A stretch of 64,000 bases of DNA from UBA1563 sp037440065 (GTDB taxonomy: Bacteria; Bacteroidota; Ignavibacteria; Ignavibacteriales; Ignavibacteriaceae), in contig JBBIUV010000018.1 of assembly GCA_037440065.1 (NCBI GenBank), positions 248,001-312,000 of the forward strand, given 5' to 3'. Shown one piece after another: positions 18,050-25,787 of this stretch. Below the pieces are notes generated by a model. The model saw nothing but the letters and a program-made list of their open reading frames with translations. It did not search any database and had not been told where the DNA came from. A program made the position numbers and the translations under genes. The first letter of the stretch is position 1. Each line of letters begins with the position of its first letter.

Positions 18050-19108
18050 CTACTTCAAAATTTCAACTTTAATGTTGTCAACAATATTATTTTGTCCACT
18101 TACAACAACTTCTTCGCCGACAGTCAATCCGTTAAGTACTTGGATATCCAATCCGGATTCATTTCCAACAATGATGTCTCTCAACTTTGCAATTCCGTTT
18201 TCCACAACGAACACTTGCGGAGTTTTTATACTGCCGACTAACGCGGCACGTGGAATAACAATGTTTTCACCGGAAGTTTTAGCAGAAAACGAAATACGGG
18301 CGAACATTCCAGCTTTTAGCTGATGTTTAGCTTCATTTGCAATACTGATCTCAACCGGGAATGTATGCGCATCATCTCCTTTAGAACCAACGGATTCAAT
18401 CTTTCCGGTAAATGTAGCTTGCGGATAAACATCCGAAGTAACAGAAACCTGATCTCCAACCTTTAAAATGAAAGCATCTTTTTCAGCGACATTCAATTTT
18501 ACTTTTACTCGAGAAATATCAACTACATTTGCAACAAGAGTAGCTTGCGGAGCTCCTTGTACCATTGAACCGAGATCAATATAACGGGCAGTAACAAAAC
18601 CTGAAATAGGAGTTTTGATTTTTGTATCAGCCATTTGCCTTTTTGCAACAATGTATTGTGCTTCGGCATTTGCAGCTCCCAGTTTTGCCATATCTAGCTG
18701 TGCATCAGTTGCAGCTTTTTGCTGAAATAGTGCTTGAGTTCTCTCGAAATCTTTTTTAGCCTTTTCATAATTTGCTTCAGCGCTCATTAATGCGGCTTTT
18801 TTCAATTCATCATCAACTTGAAAAAGAATTGAACCGGCTGATTTATAGTCTCCAACTTTTGCAAACACTGCAGTAACTTTTCCTGAGGTTTCCGAAACGA
18901 TATTTACATCATTATTTGCGTATACAGTTCCAACCATGCTGAGTGATTCAGAAAGATTCTTCTTCACAACTTTTTCAACGGAGACGTAGTAAACATCTTT
19001 AATTCCGCCGGCAGTATACGACGCCATTTTTTTCTTGTTCATAAAGAGAATAGCAACAATAACCACCAAAACAGCTACTGTTGATAAAATTAATTTTCCT
19101 TTTTTCAT
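18050..19108 (-). CDS. RND efflux periplasmic adaptor (membrane fusion protein)
   Basis: A 352-residue adaptor that links the RND pump to TolC. An N-terminal membrane anchor (about residues 5-24) precedes a lipoyl half-domain (VGTVYANNDVNIVSETSGKV), a helical hairpin (about 105-165), the second lipoyl half (TPISGFVTARYIDLGSMV), then beta-barrel and membrane-proximal domains. No Cys lipidation site is seen. It lies 75 bp after tolC and 45 bp before the pump gene. Confidence 0.93.
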   Translation of the reverse strand: MKKGKLILSTVAVLVVIVAILFMNKKKMASYTAGGIKDVYYVSVEKVVKKNLSESLSMVGTVYANNDVNIVSETSGKVTAVFAKVGDYKSAGSILFQVDDELKKAALMSAEANYEKAKKDFERTQALFQQKAATDAQLDMAKLGAANAEAQYIVAKRQMADTKIKTPISGFVTARYIDLGSMVQGAPQATLVANVVDISRVKVKLNVAEKDAFILKVGDQVSVTSDVYPQATFTGKIESVGSKGDDAHTFPVEISIANEAKHQLKAGMFARISFSAKTSGENIVIPRAALVGSIKTPQVFVVENGIAKLRDIIVGNESGLDIQVLNGLTVGEEVVVSGQNNIVDNIKVEILK

Positions 19109-19183
19109 TTTTAAGTACTCCGATAATTTTTAATTTTTGTTTTCAACTGCTCGCTTTACAACAAACAGTGAGAATTATTTTTA

Positions 19184-20503
19184 TTATTCACCAATTGATT
19201 TATCTAATTTTGCTTTTGCCAATTCAAGATCGACCAAAGCAGAAGTATAATTTGTTTTTGCACTAAGCAGAGCCACTTCAGCGTCGATTAGATCGGAACT
19301 GAGTGCAACGCCATTCTTGAATTTTTCTGAAGTGATCCGTTGATTTTCTTCAGCTTGTTCAACGGTTAATTTTGTAATGTTGATTTTTTGTTCTGCTTGT
19401 TGATAGTTCAAATAATTTTGTGTCACTTCTAAAGTGATTCCGTCTTTCAACATTCCAACCGCATCAAGTGATTGCGCAAGTCCAGCTTCCGCTTGATCTG
19501 TCTGGTGTGAAGTTGCGAGCCAATTCCAAACATCCATACTGATCATAACACCCGCGTCCCATGTATCTTTGAATGCATCTTTGGAAGGAAACACTCGTTG
19601 ATTCGGACGGTTGTAGTAATAATTTCCGTAGAGACTTACTTCAGGATACCAGCGTGATTTTGCAACCGATACGTTTGCTTCACTTGCTTTAGCCCGGTAA
19701 TCGGCAGCTTTTAATTCACCTCTTTTGTCTAATGCTTTTTGCAAATAAGAATTTATTTCCTCATTCGATTTGATTTGTTTTTGCGGAACCGATATTACGT
19801 TAACTTCAGTCGTTAATTGTACACCGAGTGTATTGTTCAAATTCACCTGTGCAAGTTGAACTCCGTTTGACACTTCAAGTTGTTTGAGTTGCACATCCGA
19901 TAATTGCACTTGCAATTTTAAAACATCATTATTTGTAAGCATTCCCTGCGCCAAAAGGTTTTTCGCATCTTTTAAATGTGCTTTTAATTGTTCAACATTT
20001 TCATCAACAACTTTTTTCATCTCCTTCGCTTTGAACAAAGACCAATATGCGTTACGAACCGTAAATGCAGTTTCAAGCTCGTCTTTTGTATATTCGACTT
20101 CAGAAGCTTTTAATTGGTACTCTGCCATCTCGCTTGTGTTTTTAAGACGGAAACCGGTAAATAGCGGTTGCGCTAAAGACAACTTTAATTGATAGTTATT
20201 TAAAATCGAAGGAGATAACTCAAACGAACCGAATGGAGTCACGATTGAAAACGGATCGATCTTACTTAATCTTGTGTACACACCAGTGAAGCGGACAGAA
20301 GGTAACCGGCTTGAAGTAATTTCGCTTACCCGTGCTGAGTTTGCCTTCACCTTCATCGAAGATGAGTGAAGTGATTTGCTGTTTTTTACTCCCAACCGGA
20401 TTGCTTCATCAACAGAAAGGGATAATTTCTGTTGTGAAAACAACTGAGGTGAGCTTAAAATAAAAAGAGTTGTTAAAAAGTTTAAAATATATTTATGCAA
20501 CAT
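19184..20503 (-). CDS. TolC-family outer-membrane efflux channel
   Basis: The start is taken at the ATG at 20501-20503, giving MLHKYILNFLTTLFILSSPQLFSQ as signal peptide; the longer frame to 20560 adds 19 residues inside the tetR gene. The 439-residue product has two repeated coiled-coil halves (for example ELETAFTVRNAYWSLFKAKEM and LEVTQNYLNYQQAEQKI) as expected for OEP-family proteins. The start codon overlaps the tetR stop by 11 bp, so translation is probably coupled. It completes the tripartite pump. Confidence 0.93.
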   Translation of the reverse strand: MLHKYILNFLTTLFILSSPQLFSQQKLSLSVDEAIRLGVKNSKSLHSSSMKVKANSARVSEITSSRLPSVRFTGVYTRLSKIDPFSIVTPFGSFELSPSILNNYQLKLSLAQPLFTGFRLKNTSEMAEYQLKASEVEYTKDELETAFTVRNAYWSLFKAKEMKKVVDENVEQLKAHLKDAKNLLAQGMLTNNDVLKLQVQLSDVQLKQLEVSNGVQLAQVNLNNTLGVQLTTEVNVISVPQKQIKSNEEINSYLQKALDKRGELKAADYRAKASEANVSVAKSRWYPEVSLYGNYYYNRPNQRVFPSKDAFKDTWDAGVMISMDVWNWLATSHQTDQAEAGLAQSLDAVGMLKDGITLEVTQNYLNYQQAEQKINITKLTVEQAEENQRITSEKFKNGVALSSDLIDAEVALLSAKTNYTSALVDLELAKAKLDKSIGE

Positions 20504-21137
20504 TTGCGACCTCTTCAGTTTTAATATTATCAGGTTCATTGAATTTTTTTCTCCCTTCATCTGTTAGAATTCCTTCAAAAATTACATTGATTAAAGTGTT
20601 ATAAACTTGATCGGCGGAAAGAGGCACTTGAGCCAGTACCTCCGGCGTTAATAAGTTTTGTAATGAAAATACGTACATCAATACGACGATATTCTTATCA
20701 ACATCGTTACGAAAAATTCCATGTACAATTCCGTCATCAACGAGCATCGAAAACTTTTCCCATGCTTTTTTCTTCATGAAGAGATGGATCTTTTCCCAGA
20801 TTTTTGGGAAATGGATTTGCAAATCTTTCATCATGGGACCTTTGAATTTGGCAATGTGCGTTGAAACGTGTTCAAGCATCAATTTTACTTTTTGAACGTA
20901 GGTATATTTTTCGTTCGCCATAAGATCGGTTGAAAATTTTTCGGTCTCGCAAGTAACAAGAGAAAAAATCTCATTCAGCAAATGCTCTTTGTTTGAAAAA
21001 TATTTGTAAAGAGTTTTTTTACTAATGCCCATTTCGGCAGCGATCTCTTCCATGGTCACCTTAACACATCCGAATTGATGGAACATATCGGATGACTTTT
21101 GGATGATCTTTTCTTTTAATTCTATTTCGTCGTGCAT
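20493..21137 (-). CDS. TetR/AcrR-family repressor of the efflux operon
   Basis: The start is taken at the ATG at 21135-21137 behind AAGGA; the longer frame to 21155 uses a TTG. The 214-residue product has a TetR helix-turn-helix at about residues 20-60 (TMEEIAAEMGISKKTLYKYFSNKEHLL) and a helical ligand domain. It is the first gene of the efflux operon, so it probably represses its own transcript and the pump until a ligand binds. Inverted repeats upstream are candidate operators. Confidence 0.92.
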   Translation of the reverse strand: MHDEIELKEKIIQKSSDMFHQFGCVKVTMEEIAAEMGISKKTLYKYFSNKEHLLNEIFSLVTCETEKFSTDLMANEKYTYVQKVKLMLEHVSTHIAKFKGPMMKDLQIHFPKIWEKIHLFMKKKAWEKFSMLVDDGIVHGIFRNDVDKNIVVLMYVFSLQNLLTPEVLAQVPLSADQVYNTLINVIFEGILTDEGRKKFNEPDNIKTEEVANVA

Positions 21138-21155
21138 TTTATCCTTTGTTATCAA

Positions 21156-21253
21156 GAAACATTTTTAGTTTATTTCGTTTCCAGTAAAACCTAAAAAAAG
21201 GGAAAACCGGTTCCCAATTACTCTTTAGAAACGAAACTTGTATAAAACGTTTC
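21156..21253. promoter_or_regulatory. Candidate TetR operators upstream of the efflux operon
   Basis: The 213-bp spacer ahead of tetR holds two spaced inverted repeats sharing the same half-site. GAAAC at 21156-21160 faces GTTTC at 21177-21181, and GAAACG at 21228-21233 faces CGTTTC at 21248-21253. An AACCGGTT palindrome lies between them near 21205-21212. The shared half-site and the position before an autoregulated tetR make them likely repressor sites. Binding is inferred. Confidence 0.4.
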
Positions 21254-21350
21254 CAAATTAACGGATAAATTTCGAAAATGTCAAATTATTTCTTATAACT
21301 GGTAAAAAAAGGTGATGAGTTCAGAATTGTTGAAAAATTTCTACCCGAGA

Positions 21351-22757
21351 TTATTTTTTTGCAAATCCCTTCTTTTCCATTTGTCCCCAATGTCGTTTTC
21401 CGGTAAAATATTCAACCATACCTCTAAAGCGCCACCAGGTTGTTATCTGGCGGTAACCAAAATTTTCTAGAAAAGCCGCAGCCATTAATGTTAGCAGATG
21501 AGAAAGTTTCGGATACCTCTGAAATGAAAGTTCTTCTAAAATTACCGATAGCACTGAAAGTACAACTCCATAAAGAATAGCCGTGGTGAGAAAAGCGACC
21601 GCAAAAGAAACCGTTACAAACCCAAGTGAAAATGAGACGATAAAGAAAAAATAACCAAAAATTTCTATTATTGGTCCGATCATTTCAAAAAGGGCAAAGT
21701 AGGGGAAAACAAGCATTCCAATCCAACCGTAAGCGGGATTCATAAATAATTTTTTATGAAGTAAAATACTGTCAACGGTTCCTTTCTGCCATCGCATTCT
21801 TTGACTCCGTAACACGGCAAATGTTTCGGGGGCTTCCGTCCAGCAAACGGGATCGGGAATAAAAGTGATGCGTAATTTTGGATTTTCTCGTCTCAGCTTC
21901 CGATGCATGCGCACGATAATTTCCATGTCTTCACCAATGCAGCCTTCACGGTAACCATCAATTTTGATGAGGGCATCGCGTGAGAAACAGCTGAACGCTC
22001 CGGAAATGATTAAGATTCCATTTAAAACATCAAAACCATTTCTCCCGAATAAAAAGGCGCGCAAATATTCTACAACTTGAAATCTAGCAAGCCAGGATTT
22101 GGCAAGTCCTACTTCAAGAATATTTCCATGGAGAATGTTGCATCCGTTTGCAATCCGAATTGTACCGCCGACGGCAATAACATTTTCATCTTCCATAAAA
22201 GGACGAACGATCTTCAATAGACAATCACGTTCTAAAACGGAGTCGGCATCAATTACCGTGATCAGCGGACTTTTTGCTAGGTTTACTCCGGCGTTTATTG
22301 CATCCGCTTTTCCACCGTTAACTTTGTCGATCACAATTAAATTGGGATATTCGGAAGACATAAAAACGGATCGAATCGGCTGAGATTTTAATTTATAAAA
22401 CGGAGTAAAAGAAACCTGCCTAATAGAAAAATTCTCGAATAATTTTTGTAAGGTGCTATCCTTCGATCCATCATTTACTACAATTAATTGAAAATCGGGA
22501 TACTCAAGTTGAAGAAGTGATTTAATGCTTTCTACAATTCCATTTTCTTCATTATACGCCGGAACGATAACCGAGATCGGTTTGTAATTGGTTAATTTGA
22601 AAACGCGCTTTAGATCGAGATATTTTATGGTGCTGTTGTACTTTATCATTTTAAAGAACGCAATAACGTTTAAAATGATATAAATTGAGCAAACAAGGAG
22701 GAAATAAAAAAGAAGTAAGGAATTAAATCCGAAGACAATATATTTTATTACATTCAT
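21351..22757 (-). CDS. Processive family 2 glycosyltransferase (polysaccharide synthase)
   Basis: A 468-residue membrane enzyme that probably polymerises and extrudes a surface polysaccharide at the inner membrane. It has an N-terminal membrane helix (about 8-35), then a GT2 domain with PVIVPAYNEE-like opening, the Asp-Ala-Asp at 170-172, GEDMEI as the base-carrying motif, and QRMRW at 319-323, the QxxRW mark of processive synthases (BcsA, PgaC, HAS). Three or four C-terminal helices follow (about 335-430). There is no PilZ domain. It starts 1 bp after the stop of the HEAT-repeat gene, so the two are tightly coupled. The polymer is unknown. Confidence 0.9.
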   Translation of the reverse strand: MNVIKYIVFGFNSLLLFYFLLVCSIYIILNVIAFFKMIKYNSTIKYLDLKRVFKLTNYKPISVIVPAYNEENGIVESIKSLLQLEYPDFQLIVVNDGSKDSTLQKLFENFSIRQVSFTPFYKLKSQPIRSVFMSSEYPNLIVIDKVNGGKADAINAGVNLAKSPLITVIDADSVLERDCLLKIVRPFMEDENVIAVGGTIRIANGCNILHGNILEVGLAKSWLARFQVVEYLRAFLFGRNGFDVLNGILIISGAFSCFSRDALIKIDGYREGCIGEDMEIIVRMHRKLRRENPKLRITFIPDPVCWTEAPETFAVLRSQRMRWQKGTVDSILLHKKLFMNPAYGWIGMLVFPYFALFEMIGPIIEIFGYFFFIVSFSLGFVTVSFAVAFLTTAILYGVVLSVLSVILEELSFQRYPKLSHLLTLMAAAFLENFGYRQITTWWRFRGMVEYFTGKRHWGQMEKKGFAKK

Positions 22758-22758
22758 C

Positions 22759-23826
22759 TTAATTCCTGATATTCCGTTCGCTTAACACCATTCTTGCAAT
22801 TGCAGCGCCTCTATCTTTTAAATTGCCGTAAGCGAATTGAGAGATTTTTTCTTCGCTGTCCGGAATCAATTTCATAAGCGTGATAACGGCGTTATATTGA
22901 ACTTCATATTCGGGGTCGTACATGCAATCCCAAATCCTTTGTTCAAAAGATTCATTTCCCAACACCGCCAAAGCTTTCAAAACTTCAGCACGAACTTCCG
23001 CTTTCGGATGATTGATCAAACTCCTCAAAGCAGTTGCTGCGTCAATAAACTCAATGCTGCTGAAGAATTTAATACTTTCAACGATGACTTCTTTGTTTTG
23101 GCTGTACACCATTATTTTAAGAACCGATTCGCCTGCATCATAAAATTTAAAATGCCGGAAAAGAGTAATTGAAATACTCTGGATCAAAATGTTCTTTTCT
23201 CTTTTAAGATTTACGAGAAGAGGTTTACAAATTTCGTCGGTGTACTCGGATAGAATTGCCAAAAGCGAATCTTTGGAAACGAATTTAAATCGCCGCGCAT
23301 TACGAAATATATCAAAGACGGCATCTACATCATTCAAACGGGCTAACGCTAAAGCTGAACTTAAAAAAACGGAAGCGTTTTGACTTTTCAATTTTTTCCT
23401 TAAAACATCTCTGGCAGCAATTGATTTTGCAAGGCCTAAAAAATACGCAGCTTCATTAATCTTTCTCGGTGATCCCGATTTTAATTGGGAAATAAGAAAA
23501 GGTTGAATTTTTGTCTGATTTACAAGTGCAGAAAGTTTTAGGAAATCATCTCCTTTAAGCATAAGAAAAAATTCGCGGAGATAGTGTAAGAGGAAAAGGT
23601 ATTTGCTTTTTCTAATTTTTTTAATCAAGGTTCGAGGATCTTCTTCCCCTTCAAGAAACAAAAAAATATTTTCTTCCCAGACGGCAAAAAATTCACGCTC
23701 TTTTTTCTGCTGATACCCGTGAACTAATCGCAGAACAACTACCTGAATAACCAGCACATAGGTAAGTATTAACAAGGCGAAAATGGTTAGCGCAAGAAAA
23801 GCAAAAATATCTAAGTGAATGTTCAA
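22759..23826 (-). CDS. Membrane-anchored HEAT-repeat protein, GT2 partner
   Basis: A 355-residue protein with one N-terminal membrane helix (about 8-32) and a cytoplasmic alpha-solenoid of HEAT repeats (about 100-350; for example AEVRAEVLKALAVLGNESF and YEVQYNAVITLMKLI). There is no upstream in-frame ATG; it probably starts at the TTG at 23824-23826, which is preceded by GGAG at good spacing. HEAT solenoids bind proteins. The 1-bp gap to the synthase gene and the response regulator upstream suggest a scaffold or regulatory subunit of the synthase, which is an inference from context. Confidence 0.75.
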   Translation of the reverse strand: MNIHLDIFAFLALTIFALLILTYVLVIQVVVLRLVHGYQQKKEREFFAVWEENIFLFLEGEEDPRTLIKKIRKSKYLFLLHYLREFFLMLKGDDFLKLSALVNQTKIQPFLISQLKSGSPRKINEAAYFLGLAKSIAARDVLRKKLKSQNASVFLSSALALARLNDVDAVFDIFRNARRFKFVSKDSLLAILSEYTDEICKPLLVNLKREKNILIQSISITLFRHFKFYDAGESVLKIMVYSQNKEVIVESIKFFSSIEFIDAATALRSLINHPKAEVRAEVLKALAVLGNESFEQRIWDCMYDPEYEVQYNAVITLMKLIPDSEEKISQFAYGNLKDRGAAIARMVLSERNIRN

Positions 23827-23882
23827 AAAAACTCCAAAGCAAATAAACTTCTCGTCACCATAAAATTACTGGTTCGGAACGG

Positions 23883-24260
23883 TTATCGCATTTTTAAAAT
23901 ATTCTTAATGCGAAGCACAAGTTCAGTTGAGGCGAAGGGTTTCAGGATATAATCCGTTGCTCCCAATTGCAACCCTTTAACAACATATTCCTCATGCGAA
24001 TTTGCAGTAAGTAGTACAACCGGAATATGTGTCAAACTCTGATGGCTTTTTATTTCTTTTAGAACGGTAAGTCCATCCTTAACCGGCATCATGATGTCAA
24101 GTAAAACCAAATCGGGCATATGCTTAAGTACACCTTCGGTTACACCCACGCCTGAAGGAAAGTGGATCAAGTTAAATCCTTCTTTTTCAAGTTTAAATTT
24201 TAACAATTTTGCTATGTGTACCGTGTCTTCTGCAAAAATGATAGTTTTCTTTTCGTCCAT
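23883..24260 (-). CDS. Stand-alone response regulator (receiver domain only)
   Basis: A 125-residue CheY-like receiver with no output domain. The acidic pair is in FAEDTVH near the N-terminus, the phospho-acceptor is Asp55 in LVLLDIMMP, the Thr is in VLLTAN and the Lys is in YILKPF. It is the first gene of a probable operon with the HEAT protein and the polysaccharide synthase. It could therefore control polymer synthesis by protein contact, for example with the HEAT solenoid. No partner kinase is adjacent. Confidence 0.9.
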   Translation of the reverse strand: MDEKKTIIFAEDTVHIAKLLKFKLEKEGFNLIHFPSGVGVTEGVLKHMPDLVLLDIMMPVKDGLTVLKEIKSHQSLTHIPVVLLTANSHEEYVVKGLQLGATDYILKPFASTELVLRIKNILKMR

Positions 24261-24362
24261 CGGAGTAGAGCAAATGCCTTCTTAATATTTTTTTTTAGTG
24301 AACAATTCGTTAGTTTCACAAAAATCTCTTTTTAATTTAATAAATTTTCGTGAATCAATGGT
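24261..24362. promoter_or_regulatory. Divergent promoter region of the surface-polymer locus
   Basis: These 102 bp separate the start of the receiver gene (minus) from the start of the phosphatase gene (plus). They are A/T-rich with T-runs, and must hold promoters for both half-operons. I see no convincing palindrome or consensus match. Confidence 0.4.
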
Positions 24363-25778
24363 ATGAATTTTTTAGAAAAACAAATTGCAGGTAAATCGAT
24401 CCGCTATTACCTCTTTTTCCTATATCTGGCAGGCGTTATCGGTTTTGTGGTGGGGTCGCTTTTGTTTTGGGGACCTATCCGTTGGACGATCGAATACATT
24501 CAGGAAGAAGGGGGTTCTGAAAAAACTGAAAGTCTAGTTATTAAAATATTTATTGTGGTAATTCTTCTATTAGCCGGATTGATTTCGTTTTTTGTTTCAA
24601 GGCGATATTGGGAATCAGAGCACCAGAATAAAAAATGGATGCTATACCTTCCGGCTGTTTTTTTTGCTGGCATTTTATTTTTGTGGATGAATCCGCAGTA
24701 CACACCCGGGAGAGGGGAAAAATCAGAAAAAATTTCGCTGGCGCGCATCTCGTTTGTTTTCGGTCCCTACCCGTCAAAGAATCAGATCAATCAACTAAAG
24801 AAAGAAAATTTTACGGGAATAATTTCACTGCTCCATCCGGCGGTGGTTCCCTTCGAACCGAAATTAATTTATGATGAAGATGTTGCGGCAAAGGAAACCG
24901 GAATTGAAGTTATTCATACGCCGATGCTTCCGTGGGTTAGTCAAAATATTTCCTCAATCGAAACAATAAAGAAATTGGTAACTAGCGGGAAAGGGAAATA
25001 TTATGTCCATTGTTATCTTGGCAAAGACCGCGTAAACGTTGTGAGGAGAATAATAGAAAGTCAGAACGTTTCAGTTGATGCCGGAAACGTTAGTACTTAC
25101 CGGACGCTAAATGAAATTACTAAATTTGCAGAAGGACCCCTTTTTTATCTCGGCAAAGCTGTTTATTTATTGCCGCATCCTTCTGAAGAAGAATGTTTGG
25201 GTTACCTTCTTTCGGGATATGTTAAACAAGTTGTTTCGTTGATTGATGAGTCGAGTAATGAGAATTTGGAGATAGTAAAAAAGGATAGCACCCTATATGC
25301 TGCCTATGCAATGAATTATCTCCATCTTCCTTTTGATCTAACCAATTTTGATTATAAGCAGTTGGATCAAATTCTTGAGTCAATTGCAGCACTTCCGAAA
25401 CCTCTGGTATTGATAATTAAAACTACAAAGGCAAAAGAAACTGGAATGTTGGTTCAAGGAATCAAAACTTTCTTTACCCTGAACAAACTTGATCTTGAAA
25501 ATCTTTTTAAACCGGAGAAGGTGGAGAGAATTTTTCCAAATATTTTCTCCGGACCGGAACCAACTCAAAAACAAAAAGAGGGATTAAAGTCACTCGGAAT
25601 TCAAAATCTTTTTTATTTCGCACCAAAACCAAACTCTCAATCAGCCGCAAATGATAATGAAATGAAAATCCATTTCTTGACCGATAAAGGGAAGCTCGAT
25701 TCACTTCTAATTAATAGTACGTGGTACATTTGTGGAATGAACAAAGAGAAAATTACAAAAAGATTTTCGTACAAATAA
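24363..25778 (+). CDS. Membrane protein with one active-type and two degenerate tyrosine-phosphatase-like modules
   Basis: A 471-residue protein. Three membrane helices (about 14-36, 57-78, 88-107) are followed by a soluble part that the positive-inside pattern places in the periplasm. Module 1 (about 125-235) has a CX5R phosphatase loop, HCYLGKDR, with Cys217 and Arg223. The usual upstream general-acid Asp is not evident. Module 2 (about 258-355) and module 3 (about 387-465) repeat the module 1 opening pattern (FGPYPSKNQINQL, LLPHPSEEECLGYL, FSGPEPTQKQKEGL) but lack the Cys and Arg. The gene precedes the LtaS-like gene by 9 bp. A carbohydrate or lipid phosphate is as likely a substrate as a phosphoprotein. 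Confidence 0.75.
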   Translation: MNFLEKQIAGKSIRYYLFFLYLAGVIGFVVGSLLFWGPIRWTIEYIQEEGGSEKTESLVIKIFIVVILLLAGLISFFVSRRYWESEHQNKKWMLYLPAVFFAGILFLWMNPQYTPGRGEKSEKISLARISFVFGPYPSKNQINQLKKENFTGIISLLHPAVVPFEPKLIYDEDVAAKETGIEVIHTPMLPWVSQNISSIETIKKLVTSGKGKYYVHCYLGKDRVNVVRRIIESQNVSVDAGNVSTYRTLNEITKFAEGPLFYLGKAVYLLPHPSEEECLGYLLSGYVKQVVSLIDESSNENLEIVKKDSTLYAAYAMNYLHLPFDLTNFDYKQLDQILESIAALPKPLVLIIKTTKAKETGMLVQGIKTFFTLNKLDLENLFKPEKVERIFPNIFSGPEPTQKQKEGLKSLGIQNLFYFAPKPNSQSAANDNEMKIHFLTDKGKLDSLLINSTWYICGMNKEKITKRFSYK

Positions 25779-25787
25779 ATTAAGGTT

